Positions 52,240 through 59,092 of a DNA stretch of 64,000 bases are shown here, piece by piece; the first letter of the stretch is position 1, and each line of letters opens with the position of its first letter. The position numbers and the translations under genes are program-made. The stretch spans positions 682,001 to 746,000 of the forward strand of contig NC_011566.1 in the NCBI RefSeq assembly GCF_000014885.1. The letters run 5' to 3'. Source of the DNA: Shewanella piezotolerans WP3. GTDB taxonomy: Bacteria > Pseudomonadota > Gammaproteobacteria > Enterobacterales > Shewanellaceae. The notes beneath the pieces are model-generated. The model had not been told where the DNA came from. It was given only the letters and a program-made list of their open reading frames with translations, and searched no databases.

Positions 52240-52958
52240 TCGACGATAATGTTGAGATAACCTAATGTTTTCGACCAAACTGGCAGTGAGAATTGACTGA
52301 CTAAAGGTGTGGCATGAGGATCGCCAATGCTATTAAGGCCATCATAACCTCCCGATAGACTAATCGTTTCAATTTGATGGTCTGCTTTGGCAATTATTAT
52401 GGCCTTATCTAGTTGATGCTTGCAGGTAAATTTAGTCACCTTAAAACTTGTAATCGGCAAGCCGTTATTACCATAAGCCGTAATACTGATACCTCGACTG
52501 CGAACTAAAGGGTAATGTAGCTTTGCTTGCTCTGCGCTTCTTTCTCGAGCTTTCGATAGCGCCAGCTTAATATCGTCGAGGGAGTTCAGTTGGCTAAGAG
52601 TTGGCGCTATAGGGCACAGCTGCAATGAGCCTTCACTCTGCTCTAAAGTAAAATACTGGCCATGAAATTTAACAATAGCGTTATCTGCAAGTGTGATATT
52701 GCTACGTCTTGCTTGCGGTGGTTGTTTCTCTAACCAAAAACATGGTTGTCCCTTGCTGCTCAGATCTTGAAAAACAGCAATGGGGTTACTTCCTTCTGCA
52801 ATGGCGCTATCGAATGCTGAGCAAACCTTATAAACCTTGCTGTCAGAAGAGATAAGTTGAATGAGATCACCTCCTTTAACTTGAGTATATTCTGTTTTAG
52901 TTATTATTGGCTTCCATGCTGAGACGATTGGTTTTTTTATCTGTTGTTTGATTGTCAT
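52236..52958 (-). CDS. Unknown protein convergent with reductase operon
   Basis: A 240-residue protein without a signal peptide or transmembrane helix; no family recognised. Visible segments: a charged N-terminus (MTIKQQIKKPIVSAWKP), SSKGQPCFWLEKQPPQ and C-terminal LSGGYDGLNSIGDPHATPLV. Reading-frame length, tail-to-tail 4-base overlap with the operon, and normal composition support it being a real gene. Function unknown. Confidence 0.6.
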   Translation of the reverse strand: MTIKQQIKKPIVSAWKPIITKTEYTQVKGGDLIQLISSDSKVYKVCSAFDSAIAEGSNPIAVFQDLSSKGQPCFWLEKQPPQARRSNITLADNAIVKFHGQYFTLEQSEGSLQLCPIAPTLSQLNSLDDIKLALSKARERSAEQAKLHYPLVRSRGISITAYGNNGLPITSFKVTKFTCKHQLDKAIIIAKADHQIETISLSGGYDGLNSIGDPHATPLVSQFSLPVWSKTLGYLNIIVD

Positions 52959-53403
52959 TTTTCAATGCCTTGTTGTCTCAGAAACAATCGGATACTTACA
53001 AATTAGTTAGCAAACCCAAGCTCTGCAATAGTTATTGGAACTAAGATCGATAAGTTGTGATATCGGTCTGTACACCTGTTATCTCGCTGTTGGTGGTTGT
53101 TTTTTATTGGTTATCGATTAGGTAGGTGGCAACCTTTGCTTAACTTGCTTGCAGTGCCGCTAATAAAGGTAGAGTTCGTGTTCTATTCACTCCGAAAACT
53201 CTTGGCTCATTAGCGCACTCAAAGGAGTCCCTCTTACTTGCTACACTCTATAGTTATGTAATGGCTCAAGAGCAGTGACGGGTAATTCAAGTTACCCTAT
53301 ACCAGTTAATGGGCTATATACGGTTAGTACTGTCGTTTTGCTGGTTAGCAGTGTAAAATGCGCGCCCGGATCGGCTCTTGTTCTCGTTTTATTTGGTAAT
53401 TAT
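52959..53403. other. Intergenic region before dusA
   Basis: 445 bp between divergent starts. The dusA frame runs open through the last 130 bases but lacks a family-like start there. No repeat, RNA gene or clear promoter was identified. Confidence 0.35.
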
Positions 53404-54387
53404 ATGCAAACCCAACTCAACCGCACTTTCTCTATTGCTCCAATGCTAGATTGGACTGATCGCCATTATCGTTACTTTGCACGATTGATGTCTGCTGAAG
53501 TGTTGTTGTACACCGAAATGGTGACAACTGGGGCTATTATTCATGGCCGCGGTGATTACCTTGCTTATAACCAAGAGGAGCATCCTGTTGCGTTGCAACT
53601 TGGTGGCTCAAACGCCGTTGATCTTGCCACTTGCGCCAAGCTTGCTGCTGAGCGCGGTTATGATGAAATTAACCTCAATGTAGGCTGCCCGTCAGACCGA
53701 GTTCAAAATGGTCGTTTCGGTGCTTGCCTGATGGCTGAGCCAACATTGGTGGCTGAGTGTGTTGATGCAATGAAGCAGGTTGTTGATATTCCAGTGACTG
53801 TGAAAACCCGAATTGGTATTGATGAACAAGACAGTTATGAATTCTTAACCGAGTTTATTGATACCGTGAAAGCTGTTGGCTGTAATGATTTTATCATTCA
53901 TGCCCGCAAAGCTTGGCTGCAAGGGTTAAGTCCGAAAGAGAACCGTGAAATACCAGAGCTAGACTACGAGCGTGTGTATCAGCTGAAACGTGATTACGCT
54001 GATCTGAGTATTAGTATTAATGGTGGTGTGAAAACATTGGCAGAATGTAAGACTCATCTTCAACAGCTTGATGGTGTTATGGTTGGGCGCGAAGCTTACC
54101 AGAACCCTTATATATTGGCCGAAGTCGACCAACAGTTATGTGGTATTGATAAACCGGTTATGAGCCGAGATGCTGTTTTGGAGAAGCTACTTCCCTATAT
54201 AGAGAAACATTTACAAGCGGGCGGTAAGCTGAATCATGTTACTCGGCATATTATCGGCTTGTTCCAAGGAGAGGTTGGTTCGCGTGTTTGGCGTCGATAT
54301 ATAAGTGAAAATGCACATAAATCGGGGGCTGGGATAGAAGTGGTAACCCAGGCTAGACAAGAGATGAAAGCAGTCGTTAGTCTATAA
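53404..54387 (+). CDS. dusA: tRNA-dihydrouridine synthase A (DusA)
   Basis: A 327-residue FMN enzyme reducing U20/U20a in tRNA D-loops. The start is the ATG at 53404 (MQTQLNRTFSIAPMLDWTDRHYR, quoted in part), matching DusA; the open frame extends to 53275. Catalytic Cys about residue 108 in NGRFGACLM, plus GCPSDRVQ and HARKAWLQGLSPKENRE motifs diagnostic of DusA. Complete. Confidence 0.97.
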   Translation: MQTQLNRTFSIAPMLDWTDRHYRYFARLMSAEVLLYTEMVTTGAIIHGRGDYLAYNQEEHPVALQLGGSNAVDLATCAKLAAERGYDEINLNVGCPSDRVQNGRFGACLMAEPTLVAECVDAMKQVVDIPVTVKTRIGIDEQDSYEFLTEFIDTVKAVGCNDFIIHARKAWLQGLSPKENREIPELDYERVYQLKRDYADLSISINGGVKTLAECKTHLQQLDGVMVGREAYQNPYILAEVDQQLCGIDKPVMSRDAVLEKLLPYIEKHLQAGGKLNHVTRHIIGLFQGEVGSRVWRRYISENAHKSGAGIEVVTQARQEMKAVVSL

Positions 54388-54422
54388 TTCTTACTATATT
54401 ATTCCGCTAAAAGATCATATGT

Positions 54423-54455
54423 AGTGAAATTCACCAGAGCATGGTGAGTTTCACT
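54423..54455. repeat. Inverted repeat ~100 bp upstream of sigma-54 promoter
   Basis: AGTGAAATTCACC (54423-54435) and GGTGAGTTTCACT (54443-54455), 12 of 13 complementary positions, loop AGAGCAT, no T-run. The distance of about 100 bp to the -24 element suits an enhancer site for a sigma-54 activator. It could also be a dusA 3' hairpin. Confidence 0.5.
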
Positions 54456-54551
54456 AACCTTCGATACACCTCCTTAGTCCTTTCGTTTTAACTTCAAGCC
54501 TAAAAATAATAAAATTGTTTTTATTCAGTGGTTTAGTTTATCTATTAAAAG

Positions 54552-54568
54552 TTGGCACGGCACTTGTA
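54552..54568 (+). promoter_or_regulatory. Sigma-54 promoter of Psp-like cluster
   Basis: TTGGCACGGCACTTGTA matches the sigma-54 consensus (YTGGCACGN4TTGC) except GT for GC at -12. The GG is at 54554-54555 with exact 10-base spacing. Predicted start near 54579, about 33 nt before the first gene. Confidence 0.72.
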
Positions 54569-54611
54569 TTAGTCTCTATGCAATTAGGCGAAACTCGAAA
54601 AGGAATCCATT

Positions 54612-54920
54612 ATGTTTAATTCTATTGTTATGAAGACTGTAAAGACCTCTGTATTAACTGTTGCGTTATTAGGCGCAAGTTTATCTGCTCAAGCCGAGAC
54701 ATCGTTAGTCTCTGAAGTGGCAAGCAACATTGAGCAAAATATCAGTGCTCAAATGCAAGATATTGTTGCTAAAGCGCAAACAGAGTTGAGTCTTTCTATT
54801 CAATCTCAGATGTCAGAAATGATGTTCGAATTGGATAGCAGTGAAGAAATTGACGCAAGTGCACTGGCAGCTGAAAAGGTTGAAACTCCGCTGGTAACAA
54901 GCGCACTAGTTAAGGATTAA
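54612..54920 (+). CDS. Secreted small protein of unknown function, sigma-54 controlled
   Basis: A 102-residue protein with a Sec signal (TVALLGASLSAQA, cleavage about residue 28). The mature part is helical and amphipathic (VASNIEQNISAQMQDIVAKAQ, quoted in part; LSIQSQMSEMMFELDSSEE), acidic, without Cys. No family recognised. An in-frame ATG at 54630 (MKTVKTSVLT) could be the start. First gene behind a sigma-54 promoter; followed 2 bp later by a 35-residue membrane peptide and then a PspC-like gene. Confidence 0.72.
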   Translation: MFNSIVMKTVKTSVLTVALLGASLSAQAETSLVSEVASNIEQNISAQMQDIVAKAQTELSLSIQSQMSEMMFELDSSEEIDASALAAEKVETPLVTSALVKD

Positions 54921-54922
54921 TT

Positions 54923-55030
54923 ATGTGGTTTATTGCACAGTTTGCTGGCTTGCTGCTGCTGCCTGTGATTAGTTTAGCGATGTTTGCTTGTCTTGTTTGC
55001 TCGCTACAGTGGCACAAGTTGAAAGATTAA
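54923..55030 (+). CDS. 35-residue single-span membrane peptide
   Basis: A short frame (MWFIAQFAGLLLLPVISLAM, continuing to QWHKLKD) starting 2 bp after the preceding stop. One long hydrophobic helix (about residues 3-28) and a short basic cytoplasmic end. Coupled position in a sigma-54 operon, between a secreted protein and a PspC-like protein, supports it being real. It recalls small PspB/PspD-type membrane peptides, but homology is not shown. Confidence 0.5.
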   Translation: MWFIAQFAGLLLLPVISLAMFACLVCSLQWHKLKD

Positions 55031-55145
55031 GTTCAAGTGATTGGTTTAGTACTGTTGCAACCAATAACTGATTTATTAGCACAGTTTTGATTGAGTAGAA
55101 CTTCTAATATAGAAATGCTCATAGAGAGATAATAGGGAGATTGAA

Positions 55146-55346
55146 ATGGCTGATTTAATTAGCAGGTTAAAAGACCCATCATCATTGGTTTGTGGTGTGG
55201 CTGCGTCAATGGCGGATAAGTTTGAATGGTCGTGTTTATGGACTCGTGTAGTATGTGCCGTTGCCGTTTTTTGTAATCCAGCAATGGGATTAGTGATTTA
55301 CTTTGTTCTCGCCTTGTTGTTACCTAAATGGGAAAAGCAATGTTGA
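55146..55346 (+). CDS. PspC-domain short membrane protein
   Basis: A 66-residue protein with the PspC core: VCGVAASMADKFEWSCLWTRVV, quoted in part, then a hydrophobic helix (VCAVAVFCNPAMGLVIYFVLALLLP) of about residues 38-60, also shown here only by its ends. Typical PspC is longer (about 120), so this is a minimal form. PspC senses envelope stress with PspB. GGGAGATTGAA gives a ribosome-binding site. Downstream of the sigma-54 promoter at 54552; psp operons in enterobacteria are also sigma-54 dependent. Confidence 0.75.
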   Translation: MADLISRLKDPSSLVCGVAASMADKFEWSCLWTRVVCAVAVFCNPAMGLVIYFVLALLLPKWEKQC

Positions 55347-55450
55347 TATCTGCGGCTAAAGGACAAGAGCCCACGCAGAAGGCCGTGATAGCATTCAAAG
55401 GCTGTGATTATGCGAACTTACACTGTGCCGCTTTTGGTCATTTAAATTAA

Positions 55451-55490
55451 AAGTATGCTTGTTAATCGCGATACCGATCCAAGCATACTT
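55451..55490. terminator. Hairpin between PspC-like gene and enoyl-CoA hydratase
   Basis: Arms AAGTATGCTTG and CAAGCATACTT around an 18-base loop, flanked by A and T tracts on the two sides, between convergent genes. Confidence 0.6.
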
Positions 55491-55519
55491 TGCAAATTAG
55501 CCTGTCTTTAGCGGGTAAG

Positions 55520-56257
55520 TTACTTCTTTAAAAATGCTGCGAAACGAGATTTTGCTTCATCACTAGCAAGCCTAGCACCAAACTCAACTAGCTCTTTTTC
55601 CATTTGCGCCCTGATCGCTTCTTTGTTGTAGCGCATAAGCTGTTTAGTTGTTTGCAGTGAAATCGGTGGTTGCTGAGCAAGCTTCTTCGCTTGGCTTAGC
55701 GAAAACTCAAAAATATCTTCATTAGTGATCACATCATTAATTAATCCATATTGATGTGCTGATTTAGCATCGAAACTTTCGCCCAACATGAGTAACTCTG
55801 CGGCTTTTACGTGGCCGACAACTTGAGGCAGTAAAAGACTGGCACCCGCTTCTGGTACTAACGCAAGTTTGACAAAAGGCAGCTGGAATTTTGCTGTGTT
55901 GTCGGCGTAAACTAAATCGCAATGAAGCAGTAAGGTTGTGCCGATACCGACCGCTGCTCCTGTAACGGCTGCAACCACTGGTTTTGTCAAATCGAGTAGG
56001 CAAAAAAGGAATTTAAATGCAGGATGATCTACACCTAAGTTACTATTTTTTAAAAAGTCAGCTACATCATTACCAGATGTAAAGCATTGTGCTTGACCAC
56101 GGAACATAAAGGCTCGAATTTCATTGTCCGATTCACCTTGGATAAGGTATTCTGTTAGCTGTGTATACATTTGAAGGTTAAGTGCATTGCGCTTGTCTGG
56201 ACGATTAAACGTAATAATTCGTACCCCATTATCGTCCTTAACCTGAATCGTACTCAT
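55520..56257 (-). CDS. Enoyl-CoA hydratase/isomerase family protein
   Basis: A 245-residue crotonase-fold protein (ITFNRPDKRNALNLQMYTQL; oxyanion-hole segment AQCFTSGNDVADF; VAAVTGAAVGIGTTLLLHCDLVYAD, quoted in part). In place of a hydratase catalytic Glu pair the second position region reads PFVKLALVPEAGAS, which keeps one Glu (PEAG), resembling PaaG/ECI-type isomerases or hydratases. The substrate cannot be assigned. Divergent from the copper chaperone gene with only 5 bp between starts if the upstream ATG of that gene is used. Confidence 0.88.
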   Translation of the reverse strand: MSTIQVKDDNGVRIITFNRPDKRNALNLQMYTQLTEYLIQGESDNEIRAFMFRGQAQCFTSGNDVADFLKNSNLGVDHPAFKFLFCLLDLTKPVVAAVTGAAVGIGTTLLLHCDLVYADNTAKFQLPFVKLALVPEAGASLLLPQVVGHVKAAELLMLGESFDAKSAHQYGLINDVITNEDIFEFSLSQAKKLAQQPPISLQTTKQLMRYNKEAIRAQMEKELVEFGARLASDEAKSRFAAFLKK

Positions 56258-56292
56258 TCGTTATGTCCTCATGTTGCGAATTAGATTTTAAA

Positions 56293-56772
56293 ATGGAGTT
56301 TAAGACATTGAAGCAAATATTCAAACAACTGTTTAACATTACTCTGTTAAGCTGCTTTTCATTCTCGGCTTTTGCACAGGTGATGCTCACCGATGGTTAT
56401 GTTCGCGCAATGCCTGCCAGCGTGCCCAATACTGCGGCTTACATCACCTTAGAAAATCATGGCCCTGCAACTCGCCTTGTTTCGGTTACAGCTCCATTTG
56501 CCAAAGAGGCTCAGCTGCATACACTTGTTGATGAAAACGGCATGATAAAAATGCGCCAAGTTGATGGCTTTGACATAGACTCACATGGCAGCTTGGTTTT
56601 GTCTGAATCAGGTAATCACATTATGTTGTTGGGCTTAGATTCCCCTCTAACTGAAGATAGCAAAGTGGAGCTAACCTTAAACTTTGCAGATGGCCAGCAG
56701 CAAGTGATTTCACTACCGGTACAAAAACAGGCCGTTTCGGCAGAGTCTGAACACCATCATCACCATCATTAG
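56293..56772 (+). CDS. PCuAC-type periplasmic copper chaperone with C-terminal His tail
   Basis: About 159 residues, exported (signal ending SAFA). It holds the full copper motif H-X10-M-X21-H-X-M (His of LHTLVDENG, Met of IKMRQ, then NHIM), typical of PCuAC proteins that deliver Cu(I) to the CuA site of cytochrome oxidase. The C-terminus is a natural run of six histidines before the stop codon. Alternative starts are 56263 (ATG) and a TTG at 56308 after GGAG. It is followed 12 bp later by a DUF2333 gene. Confidence 0.85.
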   Translation: MEFKTLKQIFKQLFNITLLSCFSFSAFAQVMLTDGYVRAMPASVPNTAAYITLENHGPATRLVSVTAPFAKEAQLHTLVDENGMIKMRQVDGFDIDSHGSLVLSESGNHIMLLGLDSPLTEDSKVELTLNFADGQQQVISLPVQKQAVSAESEHHHHHH

Positions 56773-56784
56773 GAGTAACAGCAA

Positions 56785-57756
56785 ATGCAAATGACATGGA
56801 AGAAAGGCGTTGGTATCGCCGCGGTGATTTTTTTGATTGGCTACTTTGTTGCAGTTTGGTGGAGCGTTGAGCCTGATGTTATTGAGCAAGAGGTTTATAA
56901 GCAAGATAATGGTCGCCAAGTAACAGGCTACGCCACGACAACGTCGCTAATTTTGACTGTCGAAGCCTTGTTAGATAAGCAAGGGGGCTGGTTGTCGAAT
57001 GATGTCACACCGCCGTCTATTTTTATGGACAACATGCCAGCATTTGAATTTGGTGCTATTGAGCAGGCTCGTGATTTAGCGCTAATTATGCGTAAAGAGT
57101 TTAGCCGTTCTCAGTCTCAATCAACTGCGGATAAGGACTTACTGGCGGCCCATTCAAAACTCAATATTGAGCATACTAGTTGGTTGGTGCCAAGTGCTGA
57201 AAGTGAGTACAGAGATGCTGTTAAGTTATTGAAGTTGTACCGTGCTCGCATGGTCGCAACAGAAAACCCTGATGCGCAGTTTTATGCCCGTGCAGATAAC
57301 CTAAACGAATGGTTGAAAGAGGTGCAGAAACGTCTTGGAAGTATGTCACAACGACTTTCTGCAAGTGTTGGTCAAGAGAGGCTCAATACTGATCTTTCTG
57401 GTGATAGCTCGGCAAGACAATCAACCCCTGGCTATGTAGCACAAGAGATTAAAACCAGCTGGTGGAAAATCGATGATGTGTTTTATGAAACTCGTGGTGC
57501 AACATGGGCACTACTTAATTTCATGAAAGCGGTGGAAGTTGATTTTGCTGACGTGTTAAAGAAAAAGAATGCTCAAGTGAGTTTGCGACAAATTATTCGT
57601 GAACTCGAAGAAACTCAGCAACCCGTTTGGAGCCCTATGATCCTTAATGGTTCAGGCTTTGGGGTTGTCGCTAATCACTCTTTGGTGATGGCAAACTATA
57701 TCTCGCGTGCAAATGCCGCGGTTATCGATTTAACTAACTTATTGACTCAAGGTTAA
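56785..57756 (+). CDS. DUF2333 family membrane-anchored protein
   Basis: A 323-residue protein with one N-terminal transmembrane helix (about 8-28) and a large periplasmic region with conserved WWSVEPDVI, GWLSNDVTPPSIFMDNMP and SWWKIDDVFYETRGATWAL segments matching DUF2333. Function unknown. It is in a row with the PCuAC gene and an outer-membrane barrel gene (2-bp gap), suggesting an envelope role. Confidence 0.85.
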   Translation: MQMTWKKGVGIAAVIFLIGYFVAVWWSVEPDVIEQEVYKQDNGRQVTGYATTTSLILTVEALLDKQGGWLSNDVTPPSIFMDNMPAFEFGAIEQARDLALIMRKEFSRSQSQSTADKDLLAAHSKLNIEHTSWLVPSAESEYRDAVKLLKLYRARMVATENPDAQFYARADNLNEWLKEVQKRLGSMSQRLSASVGQERLNTDLSGDSSARQSTPGYVAQEIKTSWWKIDDVFYETRGATWALLNFMKAVEVDFADVLKKKNAQVSLRQIIRELEETQQPVWSPMILNGSGFGVVANHSLVMANYISRANAAVIDLTNLLTQG

Positions 57757-57758
57757 CT

Positions 57759-58496
57759 ATGAAAAAGACATTATTAGCGTGTGCACTATTAGGCTCTCTA
57801 GTCGGCACTTCTGCTCATGCTGCTTCTGTTGTTGGTTTTAAAGTGGGTGGTGATTACTGGCAAGCTGATACCAGTGGAACTTTTGCAGAAAGAGGCCAGC
57901 CGCAGCAAGAGTTTAACTATAAAGATTCTTCGCAAGGCAGTATCTGGGTTGCTATCGAGCATCCAATTCCATTGATCCCGAATGTTAAGATCCGTGAGAA
58001 TAGCTTAGAAGGTAAAGGCAGCATGTCAGGTGCTGATTTTAACTTTAATGGTCATAACTTCATCGGTGATGTAAACGCAACGACTGACCTAAGCAATACT
58101 GATTTTGTGCTTTATTACGAGATTCTAGATAACGATATTGTTGCGTTAGATATTGGTGCTGCATATAAGCTTATGCATGGTGAATTCCGTGTAGCAGACG
58201 CTGGTCACCCAGAAAGAAAAGACATCGATAGCGGTATTGTGATGGGCTATGTTGACGCACAAGTGGGCATACCTGGTCTTGGCCTGTACGGTTTTGCTGA
58301 TATTATGATGGGCGTAGACGAGTCAAACGTCTACGATTATTCAGTGGGTCTTGGTTGGAACTTTGATGGCACTGCACTCGATTACCGCATCCGTGCAGGT
58401 TACCGTGACTTCAAATTTGATGTTAATGGTTTTGACGGCGTGACCGCAGACATGCAGTTTAAAGGTTACTTTGCGGGTGTAGAACTGGTTTTCTAA
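57759..58496 (+). CDS. TIGR04219-type outer-membrane beta-barrel protein
   Basis: A 245-residue protein with a signal peptide (ending SAHA). Barrel strands alternate (VVGFKVGGDYWQADTSGTF, VLYYEILDNDIVALDIGAAY, YRIRAGYRDFKFDV), ending in the aromatic strand YFAGVELVF. The layout matches the TIGR04219 family found in Shewanella and relatives. Function unknown. Last gene of the group, with a strong terminator. Confidence 0.85.
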   Translation: MKKTLLACALLGSLVGTSAHAASVVGFKVGGDYWQADTSGTFAERGQPQQEFNYKDSSQGSIWVAIEHPIPLIPNVKIRENSLEGKGSMSGADFNFNGHNFIGDVNATTDLSNTDFVLYYEILDNDIVALDIGAAYKLMHGEFRVADAGHPERKDIDSGIVMGYVDAQVGIPGLGLYGFADIMMGVDESNVYDYSVGLGWNFDGTALDYRIRAGYRDFKFDVNGFDGVTADMQFKGYFAGVELVF

Positions 58497-58534
58497 ATAT
58501 ATTTTTAATATGTTAAACAGCGCATGACTTAATT

Positions 58535-58565
58535 AAATGCCAGTCTCTAAGACTGGCATTTTTGT
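58535..58565 (+). terminator. Rho-independent terminator after TIGR04219 gene
   Basis: Stem AAATGCCAGTC / GACTGGCATTT with loop TCTAA and a TTTT tail. Confidence 0.88.
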
Positions 58566-58597
58566 GTTTAATGCTCAATTCTAACTTGTTAAAGTGC

Positions 58598-59041
58598 TTA
58601 TCTAGTTAGAGCTGCATAGTCTTTATCGCTTAAGTTAAATAGCGAAAGATAGCTTGCCAAATTACTGCTTTCTCCCTGCCACGCCAATTGATTGAGGCTG
58701 TGTAAGATAAGCTTTTGTGATTTACGCTCCAGCATCAGTTCCACATCCAGCATCTGTTGATACTCGTCTGCAGCTAAACAAGATTTACTTAACCGGCGCA
58801 GCTTTCGATAGGGAAGTAATACACGTGATTCCCATTTAAACGTATCTTGTTGCAGCGTTTGCCACTGCTGCAGCGAAAGTAAATGGCTTTGCTTATCGAG
58901 CCAAGTCGCCAGCAGCAATAGATTCACGTTCACTTGGTAGTCATCTTGTAGCGCTAGGCATATTTGTTGATGCTTTAGATAGATATCATCACAATCTTGC
59001 CAAAGTAGCCCATCTAGCTTGTTGAGAAACGTCATCTTCAT
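58598..59041 (-). CDS. TIGR02444 (DUF2390) family protein
   Basis: A 147-residue soluble, helix-rich protein. Conserved pieces: VNVNLLLLATWLDKQ, LQQWQTLQQDTFKWESRVLLPYRKLRR (quoted in part). Function unknown; it is usually found beside yheS and yheV in gammaproteobacteria, as here. A terminator separates it from yheS upstream. Confidence 0.85.
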   Translation of the reverse strand: MKMTFLNKLDGLLWQDCDDIYLKHQQICLALQDDYQVNVNLLLLATWLDKQSHLLSLQQWQTLQQDTFKWESRVLLPYRKLRRLSKSCLAADEYQQMLDVELMLERKSQKLILHSLNQLAWQGESSNLASYLSLFNLSDKDYAALTR

Positions 59042-59050
59042 TGTCCATTG

Positions 59051-59074
59051 AAAAAGGGGCTAATGCCCCTTTTA
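59051..59074 (-). terminator. Terminator after yheS
   Basis: Stem AAAAGGGGC / GCCCCTTTT with loop TAAT, downstream of yheS on the minus strand. Confidence 0.82.
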
Positions 59075-59092
59075 ATTATTCCATTATCTTAA

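Noticed and set aside
53275..53403. N-terminal extension of dusA
   Set aside because: The 43 extra residues do not match the family; MQTQLNRTFSIAPM at 53404 is the conserved N-terminus.
56748..56772. Six-histidine end as vector contamination
   Set aside because: The run is encoded by mixed CAC/CAT codons, is followed by a native stop and a normal gene 12 bp later, and no vector sequence is present.
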